This document shows positions 7,668-16,869 of a stretch of DNA of 64,000 nt, one piece after another. The notes below the pieces were generated by a model. That model was not told the origin of the DNA. It was given only the letters and a program-made list of their open reading frames with translations, and ran no database searches. The DNA comes from Erythrobacter dokdonensis DSW-74 (GTDB taxonomy: Bacteria > Pseudomonadota > Alphaproteobacteria > Sphingomonadales > Sphingomonadaceae): NCBI RefSeq assembly GCF_001677335.1, contig NZ_LZYB01000003.1:1-64000 (forward strand), read 5' to 3'. Position numbers and translations under genes: made by a program. Position 1 is the stretch's first letter, and each line of letters opens with the position of its first letter.

Positions 7668-10600
7668 CTATCCTGCCGCCAGCAGGCTGGCATTGCCGCC
7701 CGCCGCCGTGGTGTCGATCGTCATCACCCGTTCGGTGGCAAAGCGCGCAAGGTAATGCGGCCCGCCCGCCTTGGGCCCGGTCCCCGACATCCCCTCGCCG
7801 CCGAAAGGCTGGCTTTCCACTACCGCGCCGATCTGGTTGCGGTTGACGTAGAAATTGCCCACCCGCGCGCGGGCCTGCACGAAGCGCCGGGTAGCGGCGA
7901 TGCGGCTGTGAAGGCCGAGGGTGAGGCCATATCCGCTCTCGTTGATGTCCTCGACCACCTGGCCAAGTTCGCTCGCCCGGAAGCGTGCGACGTGGAGCAC
8001 AGGCCCGAAGTGCTCGCGAGAAAGATCGCGGATCGATCCGATCTCGACGATGGTGGGGGCAACAAAGCAGCCCTTCTCCACCCCCGGCGGCAGCGACAGG
8101 CGGGTGACCTTGCGATCAGAAGCAAGACAGCGCGCGACGTGGCGTTCGAGCCGCGCCTGCGCATCCGGGTCTATCACCGGCCCGATATCGGTGGCGAGGC
8201 TGGCCGGATCGCCGATATTCAGGGCCTCGAACCCGCCGCGGATCATTTCCAGCATCGGATCCGCTATATCCTCTTGCAGATAGAGCACCCGCAGCGCCGA
8301 GCACCGTTGCCCCGCGCTCTGGAAGGCGCTCGCCAAAACGTCGCGTACCACCTGTTCGGGCAGGGCCGAGCTATCGACGATCATGGCGTTCTGCCCGCCG
8401 GTCTCGGCAATCAGCGTGGCGATCGGCCCGTCGCGCCCCGCCAGCGTGCGATTGATGGCCTGCGCGGTCTCGGTCGATCCGGTGAAAGCGACTCCGGCGA
8501 GCTTGGGGTGGGCGGTGATCATCTGTCCGACCTGCCCTGCGCCGGGCAGCAGCTGCAATGCTTCGGGGGGGATACCCGCCTCGTGGCACAGCTTCACCGC
8601 CAGCGCGGCGATCAGCGGGGTCTGTTCGGCGGGCTTGGCGATGACGCTGTTCCCGGCCGCAAGCGCGGCGGCGGCCATGCCGGTGAAGATCGCCAGCGGG
8701 AAGTTCCAGGGGGAAATCGTGGCGAACACCCCGCGTCCGTGGAGCGAAAGGCTGTTCTCCTCCCCCGTCGGCCCCGGCAGGATGGTCGGCGCACCGAATT
8801 GTTCGCGCGCGCCAGCTGCATAGTAGCGCAGGAAATCGACCGCCTCGCGCAGTTCGAGCACCGCGTCGAGCAGGGTCTTGCCCGCCTCGCGCTGGCACAG
8901 GGAGAGGAATTCGTCGGTGTGCGCCTCGAACAGGTCGGCAGCCTCTTCCAGCAGGAGGGCGCGCTTTTCGCCGCCGAGCGCGTCCCAGCCCGGCTGGATA
9001 TTGGCGGCGCGGGCAAAGGCGGCCTCGACTTCTTCCGCCGTCGCGTCGCGGCGGGTGCCGACCACCGCCGAAAGATCATGCGGCATGGTTATGGGCGCGA
9101 TTTCGCCGGGCGTGTCGCCCGGGAAGGTCGGCTCGGCACGCCAGTGCACGCTTTCGAGCGCCTTCAGCCGCGCCATCAGCGGCTCGCGCACGGCCTGATC
9201 GGACAGGTCGATCCCGGCGCTGTTGCGGCGCCCGCCCTGCCTGGCCCCGAAGATATCGGCCGGCAGCGGGATCGCCGGATTGCGGCGCGGCTGCATCGCC
9301 GCCAGCTCCGCAACCGGATCGCCGACCAGTTCCTCGGCCGGAATGTCGGCATCGCCCATGCGGTTGACGAAGCTGGTATTGGCCCCGTTCTCCAGCAGGC
9401 GGCGCACCAGATAGGCCAGCAATTCCTTGTGACCGCCGACCGGCGCGTAGATCCGCACCGGCGTGGGCTGGTTGCCCTCGATCGCGTGGAGCGCCTCGTA
9501 AACTTCCTCGCCCATGCCGTGCAGGCGCTGGAACTCGAACGTCTTTCCCGCGCTCATCTCCTTGATGGAGGCGATGGTGTAGGCGTTGTGCGTGGCGAAG
9601 GCCGGGCGGATCACGTCGGTATGTTCGAACAGGCGTGCGGCGCAGGCGAGATAGCTGACATCGGTCGCCACCTTGCGGGTGAAGACCGGGTAATCGGCAT
9701 AGCCGCCAACCTGCGAAAGCTTGATCTCGCTGTCCCAATAGGCACCCTTCACCAGCCGCACGAACAGCTTGCGGCCATGGCGGCGCGCGAGCTTCGCGGC
9801 CCAGTCGCAAAGCGGCACCCCGCGCTTCTGGTAGGCTTGGATAGCAAGGCCGAAGCCCTCCCAGCGGCTGCCGTCGGGGCGGCGGAACAATTCGTCGTCG
9901 GCGACCAGTTCCTCGATGATGTCGAGGCTGAGATCGAGCCGCTCGGCCTCTTCGGCATCGATGGTGAAGTGGATGTCTGCATCGCGCGCCTTGATCGCCA
10001 GCGCCTTGACCACCGGCACCATTGCCGCCCGTGCCTGCCCGGCGTGGAAGAAGGTATATTTGGGGTGGAGTGCCGAGAGCTTGACCGAAATTCCCGGAGA
10101 GCCTGTGACCCCTGTCCCGGCCTCGCGCGCCAGCCGGTCGAGCGCGGCTTCATAGGCGCGGCGATACTTCTCGGCATCGGCAAAGGTCATTGCCGCCTCG
10201 CCGAGCATGTCGAAGGAATGGGTGATGCCCTTCGCACGTTCGGGGGCGGCGCGTTTCAGTGCCTCCTCGATCGTACGACCGAATACGAACTGCCCGCCGA
10301 GGATCCGCATCGCCTGGCTGGTTGCGGTGCGGATCACCGGTTCGCCCAGCCGGTTCATCGCTCGCTTGAAGGCCGATCCCAGCCCCTTCTGATGCGCTTC
10401 GGGCTGTTCCAGCACCTCGCCCGTGAGCATCAGCGAGAAGGTGGCGGCATTGACGAAGGTGGACGTGCTCTCGCCCAGGTGTTCGCCCCAGTCCACGGTC
10501 CCGATCTTGTCGCGGATCAGCGCGTCGGCTGTCGCTCCGTCGGGCACGCGCAGCAGTGCCTCGGCAAGGCACATCAGCGCGATGCCTTCTTCGGTGTCGA

Positions 10601-10826
10601 GCCCGTATTGCTGCAAGAACGCGTCGATCCCGCTCGCCTTCTCTTCGCGCGCACCCTCGATCAGCCGGATCGCCAGTGCGGCGGCCTTGTCATGCACCCG
10701 TACCGCAGGAGCCGCCTGTTCCAGCCGCTCGGCGATGCAGGCTTCCTCCTCGGCGCGGTAGGCGCGGACGAGATCGGTGCGGTCGATAAGCTGGGCGGTG
10801 CGGGGCGGCAGGTCGGGCGTGGTCAC
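7668..10826 (-). CDS. putA: Bifunctional proline dehydrogenase / L-glutamate gamma-semialdehyde dehydrogenase PutA
   Basis: About 1,052 residues from a GTG at 10826; upstream in-frame starts reach 10910, and the exact start is uncertain. The N-terminal half holds the FAD-dependent proline dehydrogenase barrel, with KLSALHPKYTF, FVRLVKGAYWDSE and FATHNAYTI motifs. The C-terminal half is an aldehyde dehydrogenase with ISPWNFPLAIF, AETGGQNAM and catalytic Cys near residue 840 in GQRCSALR. The protein oxidises proline to glutamate with internal channelling of the intermediate. There is no N-terminal ribbon-helix-helix domain, so unlike the E. coli protein it probably does not act as its own repressor. 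It stands alone between fliC and a YciI-like gene. Confidence 0.96.
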   Translation of the reverse strand: MTTPDLPPRTAQLIDRTDLVRAYRAEEEACIAERLEQAAPAVRVHDKAAALAIRLIEGAREEKASGIDAFLQQYGLDTEEGIALMCLAEALLRVPDGATADALIRDKIGTVDWGEHLGESTSTFVNAATFSLMLTGEVLEQPEAHQKGLGSAFKRAMNRLGEPVIRTATSQAMRILGGQFVFGRTIEEALKRAAPERAKGITHSFDMLGEAAMTFADAEKYRRAYEAALDRLAREAGTGVTGSPGISVKLSALHPKYTFFHAGQARAAMVPVVKALAIKARDADIHFTIDAEEAERLDLSLDIIEELVADDELFRRPDGSRWEGFGLAIQAYQKRGVPLCDWAAKLARRHGRKLFVRLVKGAYWDSEIKLSQVGGYADYPVFTRKVATDVSYLACAARLFEHTDVIRPAFATHNAYTIASIKEMSAGKTFEFQRLHGMGEEVYEALHAIEGNQPTPVRIYAPVGGHKELLAYLVRRLLENGANTSFVNRMGDADIPAEELVGDPVAELAAMQPRRNPAIPLPADIFGARQGGRRNSAGIDLSDQAVREPLMARLKALESVHWRAEPTFPGDTPGEIAPITMPHDLSAVVGTRRDATAEEVEAAFARAANIQPGWDALGGEKRALLLEEAADLFEAHTDEFLSLCQREAGKTLLDAVLELREAVDFLRYYAAGAREQFGAPTILPGPTGEENSLSLHGRGVFATISPWNFPLAIFTGMAAAALAAGNSVIAKPAEQTPLIAALAVKLCHEAGIPPEALQLLPGAGQVGQMITAHPKLAGVAFTGSTETAQAINRTLAGRDGPIATLIAETGGQNAMIVDSSALPEQVVRDVLASAFQSAGQRCSALRVLYLQEDIADPMLEMIRGGFEALNIGDPASLATDIGPVIDPDAQARLERHVARCLASDRKVTRLSLPPGVEKGCFVAPTIVEIGSIRDLSREHFGPVLHVARFRASELGQVVEDINESGYGLTLGLHSRIAATRRFVQARARVGNFYVNRNQIGAVVESQPFGGEGMSGTGPKAGGPHYLARFATERVMTIDTTAAGGNASLLAAG

Positions 10827-10977
10827 GGGGGAGGAGCTTTCCTTGTGCTGGATTCGCGTTGTCTCTCGCGATCTGGACCTCATGTGCCTCGCATTCAAGC
10901 AAAGTCGCATGGCGCATCAGCTTGAACCCCGGCGCTCTGCTGGTAAGGTTGCCCGGGCAACAAGGGGTTCACCAGCG

Positions 10978-11265
10978 ATGCGGATGTTCTGCTTTCACTG
11001 CCGCGACGGCGAGGACGGCGGCCGCCTGCGCGCGGTCCATCGCCCGGCGCATCTCGAATTCGTCCACGCCAATGCCGAGCATTTCGTGATCGTCGGCCCG
11101 TTGAAGCGCGCCGACGGGCTCATCATCGGCTCGCTCCTGATCGTGAAGGCCGAGGACGAAGCCGCGGCGCGCGAGATCCTTTCGGAAGACCCCTACCTCA
11201 CCTTCGGTGTGTGGCAATCGATCCGGGTCGACGAGTTCACCCCGCTGCTGGGCGACTGGGCCTAG
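10978..11265 (+). CDS. YciI-like family protein
   Basis: 95 residues from the ATG at 10978. The ferredoxin-like YciI pattern is visible: MFCFHCRDGEDGGRLRAVHRPAHLEFV near the N-terminus, GPLKRADGLIIGSLLIVKAED in the middle and the closing segment DPYLTFGVWQSIRVDEF. YciI proteins are small dimers with a His-Asp pair in a putative active site; their physiological reaction is mostly unknown. It is divergent from putA, with an interval of about 150 bp. Confidence 0.8.
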   Translation: MRMFCFHCRDGEDGGRLRAVHRPAHLEFVHANAEHFVIVGPLKRADGLIIGSLLIVKAEDEAAAREILSEDPYLTFGVWQSIRVDEFTPLLGDWA

Positions 11266-11290
11266 CCGGACCGCTGCCCGCCATCAGCGG

Positions 11291-12163
11291 TCACCGGCAT
11301 TTGGGATGGGCGCGAATGTCGACGATACTGTCGACCCGCCCATTGGCGACCGCCATCTGGACGCACTGGCGCGAGGCGTTGCGGAACCAGATGGTGTAGG
11401 CGATCTGGCCCGTCTTGAAGCCGTCGACCTGACGGAAGCCGCGCTGCCTCATCTCGTTCTGCGCACCGGGTGCCCTATTGCCGATCAGATCGCCGAACTG
11501 CGTGTTGCCCGATCCGCCCCAGCCATTCCCCGGATAGTTGTCGGTCACCCGCAGATAGCGGTCGCGCGCCCAGCCCTCAGTTCGGCCGTTCATCGTCCTG
11601 ACCTCGCACCAGGTCTCGCTATTGTACCTGTCACAGCCGTAATTGCGGAGCATCGTGCCTTCCCGCACCTCCTCACGCACGCGTGCGTTCTTGTCCGGTT
11701 TGCGGAAGATGCGCAGCTTGCCCGACTGGGTGTTGTGGACCTCCACCTCCTGCCAGTCCTGCTGGTATTGATCCTTGTGCTTGTCCTTGTCCTTGCGCGA
11801 CAGCAGGATCGCTCCCAGTGCGACCGCCCCGATCGCAGCAGCAGCCACGGCGGTATCATTGCCTGATTTGTGGCCGCAGTCCTCGGCCTTGGCATCGTTG
11901 ATCGTGACGACCCTGCCCTGCATGACTTCGACGACCACGCAGTCCTTGCCCCTGGCGTCCCACCAGTAGCTGTTGCTGGCATTCTCGGTCTTGTTGCCGC
12001 TGATATATTCGAAGCCGCGCTGCTGCAGCTGGGTTTCGGCGCTTGCGCCCGAACTGCCGAGCAGATCGCGCAGCGAATCCGCCTTCTTCGCCGCCACCGG
12101 CGCGGCGGCCATGGCAATCGCAGCAACCGAAGCTGCGGCACATTTCACATTGGAAAAGCGCAT
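11291..12163 (-). CDS. Exported SH3-domain protein with a duplicated flanking domain
   Basis: 290 residues from the ATG at 12163, with GGAGGG 7 bases upstream (the frame also has a TTG 3 bases earlier). An N-terminal signal peptide ends near AAPVAAKKA. A ~55-residue unit (QLQQRGFEYISGNKTEN...DCVVVEVMQGRVVTINDAK..DC) is followed by a short hydrophobic helix (AVAAAAIGAVALGAILLSRK) and a bacterial SH3 segment (LRIFRKPDKNARVREEV, then GWARDRYL). A second copy of the first unit then follows (EMRQRGFRQVDGFKTGQ...QCVQMAVANGRVDSIVDI...KC). Each unit ends with a Cys, which may pair with an internal Cys. Function is unknown; SH3_3 domains often bind cell wall. Confidence 0.75.
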   Translation of the reverse strand: MRFSNVKCAAASVAAIAMAAAPVAAKKADSLRDLLGSSGASAETQLQQRGFEYISGNKTENASNSYWWDARGKDCVVVEVMQGRVVTINDAKAEDCGHKSGNDTAVAAAAIGAVALGAILLSRKDKDKHKDQYQQDWQEVEVHNTQSGKLRIFRKPDKNARVREEVREGTMLRNYGCDRYNSETWCEVRTMNGRTEGWARDRYLRVTDNYPGNGWGGSGNTQFGDLIGNRAPGAQNEMRQRGFRQVDGFKTGQIAYTIWFRNASRQCVQMAVANGRVDSIVDIRAHPKCR

Positions 12164-12285
12164 CAATTTTCCCTCCCCCGTGCGAACCGCGGGCCGCGCG
12201 ATTCGTTGCTCCCGGGGGCGAGATTACCACAGAACCGGGCGGACGGGAATTGGCGGCCGGGTCACATGGGAGGCGGGCGCTGCCC

Positions 12286-13152
12286 CTATCCGAACAGCCT
12301 TCCTGCCACCGCGTCGAGCTTCGCCATCACCGCCGGATCGTGTTCGTCGGGCGCGGTGATCACCGCATCGTCGAGCGCGGTGTCGATCGGCGATGGCTCG
12401 CGCTTCTTGGGCAGTGCGGCGACGAAGTTCTTCACCATCGCCCGGGCAAGCGCGCCATTGGCCTGCATCTGGGTGATTACCTGCGCAACATCGACTGCCT
12501 CGCCTTCGCGCCAGCAGTCATAATCGGTGACCATGCCGACGAGCGCATAGGGGAGCTCCGCCTCGCGCGCCAATTTGGCCTCGGGCATGGCGGTCATCCC
12601 GATCAGGTCCGCACCCCACTGGCGATACATCCGGCTTTCCGCGCGGGTCGAGAATTGCGGACCTTCCATTGCGAGATAGGTCGCCCCCACCGCGACCTTG
12701 CCTTTGGCCTTGGCGACCGCCTGGGCCGCCATGTCCGACAGGCGCGGGCAGACCGGATCGGCCATCGAAACATGCGTGACGAACCCGCTGGTGAAGAAGG
12801 TGCTTTCACGGTGCACGGTGCGGTCGATGAACTGTTCGACAATCGCAAAGCGCCCCGGTTCCAGTTCCTCGCGCAAGCTCCCGACCGCCGAGATCGCGAG
12901 GATATCGGTGCAGCCAGCCCGCTTGAGCGCGTCGATATTGGCGCGCGAATTGAGCTCGGTCGGCGAAATCGGGTGTCCGCGCCCGTGCCGCGGCAGGAAG
13001 CGCACCTTCACCCCTTCCAGTGTCCCGCACAGGACTTCATCCGAGGGGTCGCCCCAGGGTGTGTCGATAGCGATCCATTGCGCGTCCTCGATGCCGTCCA
13101 TCGCGTAGAGGCCCGATCCGCCGATGATCCCGATGCACCATTCGCTCGCCAT
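12286..13152 (-). CDS. mtnP: S-methyl-5'-thioadenosine phosphorylase
   Basis: 288 residues. Purine nucleoside phosphorylase family 2 motifs are clear: IGIIGGSGLYAMDG at the N-terminus, RHGRGH, ISAVGSLREELEPG, ATYLAMEGPQFSTRAESRMY and GMTAMPEAKLAREAE. The enzyme splits methylthioadenosine with phosphate to adenine and 5-methylthioribose-1-phosphate, starting methionine salvage and recycling a polyamine by-product. No other methionine salvage gene is adjacent. It is followed by a glutathione transferase gene on the same strand, with a 40-bp gap. Confidence 0.95.
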   Translation of the reverse strand: MASEWCIGIIGGSGLYAMDGIEDAQWIAIDTPWGDPSDEVLCGTLEGVKVRFLPRHGRGHPISPTELNSRANIDALKRAGCTDILAISAVGSLREELEPGRFAIVEQFIDRTVHRESTFFTSGFVTHVSMADPVCPRLSDMAAQAVAKAKGKVAVGATYLAMEGPQFSTRAESRMYRQWGADLIGMTAMPEAKLAREAELPYALVGMVTDYDCWREGEAVDVAQVITQMQANGALARAMVKNFVAALPKKREPSPIDTALDDAVITAPDEHDPAVMAKLDAVAGRLFG

Positions 13153-13192
13153 GCGCGCTGCCCGCTTTCGTGTTTATCGTTGAGGTGGGGGA

Positions 13193-13897
13193 TTAGGTCA
13201 GGTCGAAGCGGGTCGGCAAGGCCTTGCGGATGACCTTTTCCGCCGCCGCATAGGGCCCGGCGATAAGTTCGAGCGACTGCATCGCGGCGAAATGGGCGGC
13301 CAGCGCAGGCCATCTGTCGAGCGGTGTCTCGGCCACCAGCGATACCTGCATCAGCACGCAGGCAACCGTAATGTCGGCAATCGACAGCGCGCCGCCGGCA
13401 AAGAATTCGCGCCCTGCCAGCCGCGCTTCAAGCACATCGAAGATCTGCGGCATCTGGTTCGCCCAGGCATTGCGCGCCTTTTCGAGATCCGGCTCCTCGC
13501 CCTTGGAGATGGCGAAGAAGATCGGCCGGAAGATGCCAAGGCCGCCTGCCATGGCGAGCGCGGTATCGGCATATTCCTCGATGAAGAGAGCCTCGCCCAG
13601 CGCCATCGGATCTTCGGGGTAAAGTGCAGGCGCCGGGTGCTTCTTCTCGATGAAGGCGCAGATTGCCGAGGAATCCGCGATGGTGCCGGCGACGCCTTCC
13701 TCGGCCACCGAACGGTCGCGCAGCACCGGAATGCGCTTCATCGGCGAGATATCGCGGAACCAGGCGGGCGGGTCGAACACGTTCACCGCCTCGATCTCGT
13801 AAGGCACTCCCTTGGCGATGCACACGCCTGCGACCTTGCGCACGAAGGGCGAGACCGGGCTGCCGTAGATGACCAGGTCGGGGCGGGAATCACTCAT
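13193..13897 (-). CDS. Glutathione S-transferase family protein
   Basis: 234 residues from the second of two tandem ATG codons (13900 and 13897), with GAGGAG 7 bases upstream of the latter. The thioredoxin-fold N-terminus has IYGSPVSPFVRKV, with Ser in the usual catalytic area, the cis-Pro segment RIPVLRD and the glutathione-contact IADSSAICAFIEKKHPAP. The all-helical C-terminal domain contains the N-capping motif ALSIADITVA. The substrate cannot be inferred. It is upstream of mtnP and divergent from the aldehyde dehydrogenase operon. Confidence 0.88.
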   Translation of the reverse strand: MSDSRPDLVIYGSPVSPFVRKVAGVCIAKGVPYEIEAVNVFDPPAWFRDISPMKRIPVLRDRSVAEEGVAGTIADSSAICAFIEKKHPAPALYPEDPMALGEALFIEEYADTALAMAGGLGIFRPIFFAISKGEEPDLEKARNAWANQMPQIFDVLEARLAGREFFAGGALSIADITVACVLMQVSLVAETPLDRWPALAAHFAAMQSLELIAGPYAAAEKVIRKALPTRFDLT

Positions 13898-14088
13898 CAT
13901 CGCTCTCCTCGAGGGGTGTCCTGCGGCCTCCATAGGCGCGCGTGCCAATAGCGCAATCGCCAGTCGCCACACGTCGCCGCGCGGCCTACACTAGCCGCCA
14001 CAGCAGCGATTGCGTTTTCGGATGCAACGCGCCAATTTGCACGGGCGAGAGACGACTCCCCATTTTCGAGGACGAGAGAGGAAACATC

Positions 14089-15516
14089 ATGGTCACCCAG
14101 TACAAGAACCTTATCGGCGGCGAGATGATCGCGACCGACCGCTGGCTCGATGTGGTCAACCCGGCGACCGAACAGGTTATCGGGCAGGTCCCGGCCTGCG
14201 GCAAGGACGAGCTCGACAAGGCCGTCGCCGCAGCGCGCGCCGCCTTCAAGACCTGGAAAAAGACCCCGATCGAGGAACGCCGCGCCGCGATCATGGCAAT
14301 CTCGGGCGCGATCAAGGAAAACGCGGAAGAACTCTACCGCCTGCTCACCAGCGAACAGGGCAAGCCGCACGATCAGGCCAAGGGCGAAATCTACGGTGCT
14401 GCGGGCATGAGCGCGGCGCAATCGACGCTCAGCCTCGATGACGAGATCAACGAGGACAGCGACGCGCGCCTCTCGCGCACCCGCCGCGTGCCGGTGGGCG
14501 TGGTCGGCGGGATCGTGCCGTGGAACTTCCCGGTCATGATGGCGATCCAGAAGATCGTCCCCGCCATGCTTTCGGGCTGCACCATCGTGCTCAAGCCCTC
14601 GCCCTTCACCCCGCTCACCACCCTGCGTATCGCCGAGCTGATCGCGGACAAGGTGCCGGCGGGCGTGGTCAACATCATCACCGGCGAGGATGACCTCGGT
14701 CCGATGATCACCAGCCACCCCGATATCGACAAGATCACCTTCACCGGTTCGACCGCGACCGGCAAGAAGATCATGGAAGGCGCTTCGGCGGACCTCAAGC
14801 GCATCACGCTGGAACTCGGCGGCAACGACGCCTCGATCGTGCTGCCCGATGCCGATCCCAAGAAGGTCGCCGAACAGCTGTTCTGGTCGAGCTTCTCCAA
14901 CGCGGGCCAGATCTGTGTTGCGGCCAAGCGCGTCTATATCCACGAGGATATCTATGATGAGCTGTCGGCGGCGATCGTCGAATACGCCAAGACCGTGAAG
15001 GTCGGTGACGGCAGCCAGCAGGGCACGGGCGTCGGCCCGATCCAGAACAAGAAGCAGTATGACCGCGTGCTCGAACTGATCGAGGATGCAAAGTCGAACG
15101 GCTACAAGTTCCTGCTGGGCGGCAATGCCGATCCGAGCGGAACCGGCTACTTCGTGCCGCTGACCATCCTCGACAACCCGCCCGAAGATGCGCGCATCGT
15201 CGCCGAGGAACAGTTCGGACCCGTCATGCCGCTGATGAAGTTCTCTTCGGAAGAGGAAGTCATCGCCCGCGCCAACAACTCGGAATACGGCCTCGCCGGC
15301 GCGGTCTGGACGGCGAACCCGGAAAAGGGTGTCGAAATCGCCGAGCAGCTTGAAACCGGCACGGTGTGGGTCAACGAATACCTGCACCTCTCGCCGTTTG
15401 CGCCGTTCGGCGGGCACAAGCAGTCGGGCTTCGGCGCCGAATACGGCAAGGAAGGCCTCAAGGAGTTCACCTATCCGCAGGTGATCACCGTGAAGAAGGA
15501 CAACGTCCCCGCCTGA
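14089..15516 (+). CDS. NAD(P)+-dependent aldehyde dehydrogenase
   Basis: 475 residues from the ATG at 14089, preceded by GAGAGAGGAAA. Family residues are in place: PWNF with Asn146, Lys169 in VLKPSPF, the GSTATG nucleotide loop, general base Glu242 in ELGG and catalytic Cys276 in NAGQICV. It starts a three-gene plus-strand run with the kinase-like and acyl-CoA dehydrogenase genes, only 3 bp before the next gene. This suggests that the aldehyde it oxidises belongs to the same pathway, perhaps giving a hydroxy acid. Substrate assignment is inference. Confidence 0.93.
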   Translation: MVTQYKNLIGGEMIATDRWLDVVNPATEQVIGQVPACGKDELDKAVAAARAAFKTWKKTPIEERRAAIMAISGAIKENAEELYRLLTSEQGKPHDQAKGEIYGAAGMSAAQSTLSLDDEINEDSDARLSRTRRVPVGVVGGIVPWNFPVMMAIQKIVPAMLSGCTIVLKPSPFTPLTTLRIAELIADKVPAGVVNIITGEDDLGPMITSHPDIDKITFTGSTATGKKIMEGASADLKRITLELGGNDASIVLPDADPKKVAEQLFWSSFSNAGQICVAAKRVYIHEDIYDELSAAIVEYAKTVKVGDGSQQGTGVGPIQNKKQYDRVLELIEDAKSNGYKFLLGGNADPSGTGYFVPLTILDNPPEDARIVAEEQFGPVMPLMKFSSEEEVIARANNSEYGLAGAVWTANPEKGVEIAEQLETGTVWVNEYLHLSPFAPFGGHKQSGFGAEYGKEGLKEFTYPQVITVKKDNVPA

Positions 15517-15519
15517 TCC

Positions 15520-16869
15520 GTGGGGCTGTCTGCCGATGATCTGAGCGCCGGGCTGGCGCGGGTGATAGCCCGCGTCGGCCTCGGCGCTTTGTCGTCTCAG
15601 CCGCAGCGCCTGACGGGCGGGGCGGTGATGGAAAGCTGGCGCTTTGCCGCTGGCGACCAGCCCTACGTCCTGCGCCGCGCGCCGAGCCTTGCCTTCATGG
15701 AGGGGCGACCTTACGGGCACGCCACTGAGGCGGCGCTGATCGAGGCCGCGCGGGCCAAAGGGGTGACCGCGCCGGAAGTGGTGGCGGTGCTGGAGGAGGC
15801 GGACGGGCTTGGCTCGGGCTTCGTCATGCGCGCTCTGCCGGGGACGGCTGACCCCAAGGTGATCCTCGGCTGTGACGACCCTGACGGGCTGCTGCGCGAG
15901 GCGGCGCGGGATCTGGCGCGCATCCACCGCTTGCTGCAGGGCGATGTGCCCGACGGCGTGCCGGTGATGGATTACCGTGCGGCCATCGCCGACCTCAAAC
16001 AGCAGTTCATGGACGCAGGCGGGGATCGCCCGATCATCGCGCTCGGCCTCAAGTGGCTGGAGGATAATTGCCCGCCTGAAGTCGAGCCGGTCCTCAACCA
16101 CGGCGATTACCGCATGGGCAATCTGCTGGTGGAGGGCTCGCGGCTCACGGGAGTGCTCGACTGGGAAATCGCCCATTTCGGCGATCGCCACGAGGATCTG
16201 GCCTTCGGTTGCATGGCCGTTTGGCGCTTCGTCCGCTACGACCGGCCCGCGCTGGGACTGGGGAGCATCGCGGACTACATCGCCGCCTATGAGGCCGAGG
16301 CGGGTGTCATCATCGACCCCGCCCGGTTCCGCTTCTGGACGATCTACCGCACCGTGTGGTGGGCGCTCGGGTGCCTCAAGATGGCGGCGCAGTGGCGCTC
16401 GGGCGCGGACCGGATGCTCGAACGCGTGGTGATCTCGCGGCGGACGAGCGAGCAGGAACTCGATCTGCTGCTGCTACTGGAGGAGGACGCGCCGGAGGAG
16501 GAGCGGGCGCGCGAGATGTTCCCGGTGCATGAGATTCCTCAGAGGAGCCTCGGTGAAGCAAGCGACCGGGAATTGTTGATCGCGGTGAACGAGTTGCTTG
16601 AGGCGATCAAGAACGAGGTTTCAGGCCACAACCGGTTTCAACTGGCGGTGGCCCGCAATGCGCTCGGGATGACAATCCGTCATTTCGAGACTGGTGCATT
16701 CGCAAGCGATCGGGTGCTTGCCCAAGACATTCTGACCGGCAAGCGCTCCCTTGAAACACCGGAGATGCTCGCAGCACTGCGCCACCGCGCCTTCAGCAAA
16801 TTGTCTGCCGACGTTCCCAAATACCCCACGCTTCGCGCTGCCCGCCAGAAATGGATTGGAGAACACTAA
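15520..16869 (+). CDS. APH-type small-molecule kinase fused to a DUF6285/LvaB-like domain
   Basis: 449 residues from a GTG at 15520. Residues ~1-340 are an aminoglycoside-phosphotransferase-like kinase: Brenner motif HGDYRMGN at 194-201 and metal-binding Asp214 in VLDWE. Residues ~348-449 (DRELLIAVNELLEAIKNEV..., RFQLAVARNALGM...) look like the small helical protein that accompanies such kinases as a separate gene. In Pseudomonas putida levulinate catabolism the kinase LvaA needs LvaB to phosphorylate 4-hydroxyacyl-CoA, and the ACAD10/11 enzymes join a kinase and an acyl-CoA dehydrogenase. The stop overlaps the ATG of the acyl-CoA dehydrogenase by 1 bp. By eye the C-terminal segment is less GC-rich at third positions, consistent with a joined gene. 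The LvaB comparison is from memory and should be searched. Confidence 0.8.
   Translation: MGLSADDLSAGLARVIARVGLGALSSQPQRLTGGAVMESWRFAAGDQPYVLRRAPSLAFMEGRPYGHATEAALIEAARAKGVTAPEVVAVLEEADGLGSGFVMRALPGTADPKVILGCDDPDGLLREAARDLARIHRLLQGDVPDGVPVMDYRAAIADLKQQFMDAGGDRPIIALGLKWLEDNCPPEVEPVLNHGDYRMGNLLVEGSRLTGVLDWEIAHFGDRHEDLAFGCMAVWRFVRYDRPALGLGSIADYIAAYEAEAGVIIDPARFRFWTIYRTVWWALGCLKMAAQWRSGADRMLERVVISRRTSEQELDLLLLLEEDAPEEERAREMFPVHEIPQRSLGEASDRELLIAVNELLEAIKNEVSGHNRFQLAVARNALGMTIRHFETGAFASDRVLAQDILTGKRSLETPEMLAALRHRAFSKLSADVPKYPTLRAARQKWIGEH

Noticed and set aside
13897-16191. 764-codon minus-strand frame opposite the aldehyde dehydrogenase and kinase genes
   Set aside because: Shadow frame with Arg/His/Asp-rich composition; the plus strand encodes two clear enzymes.
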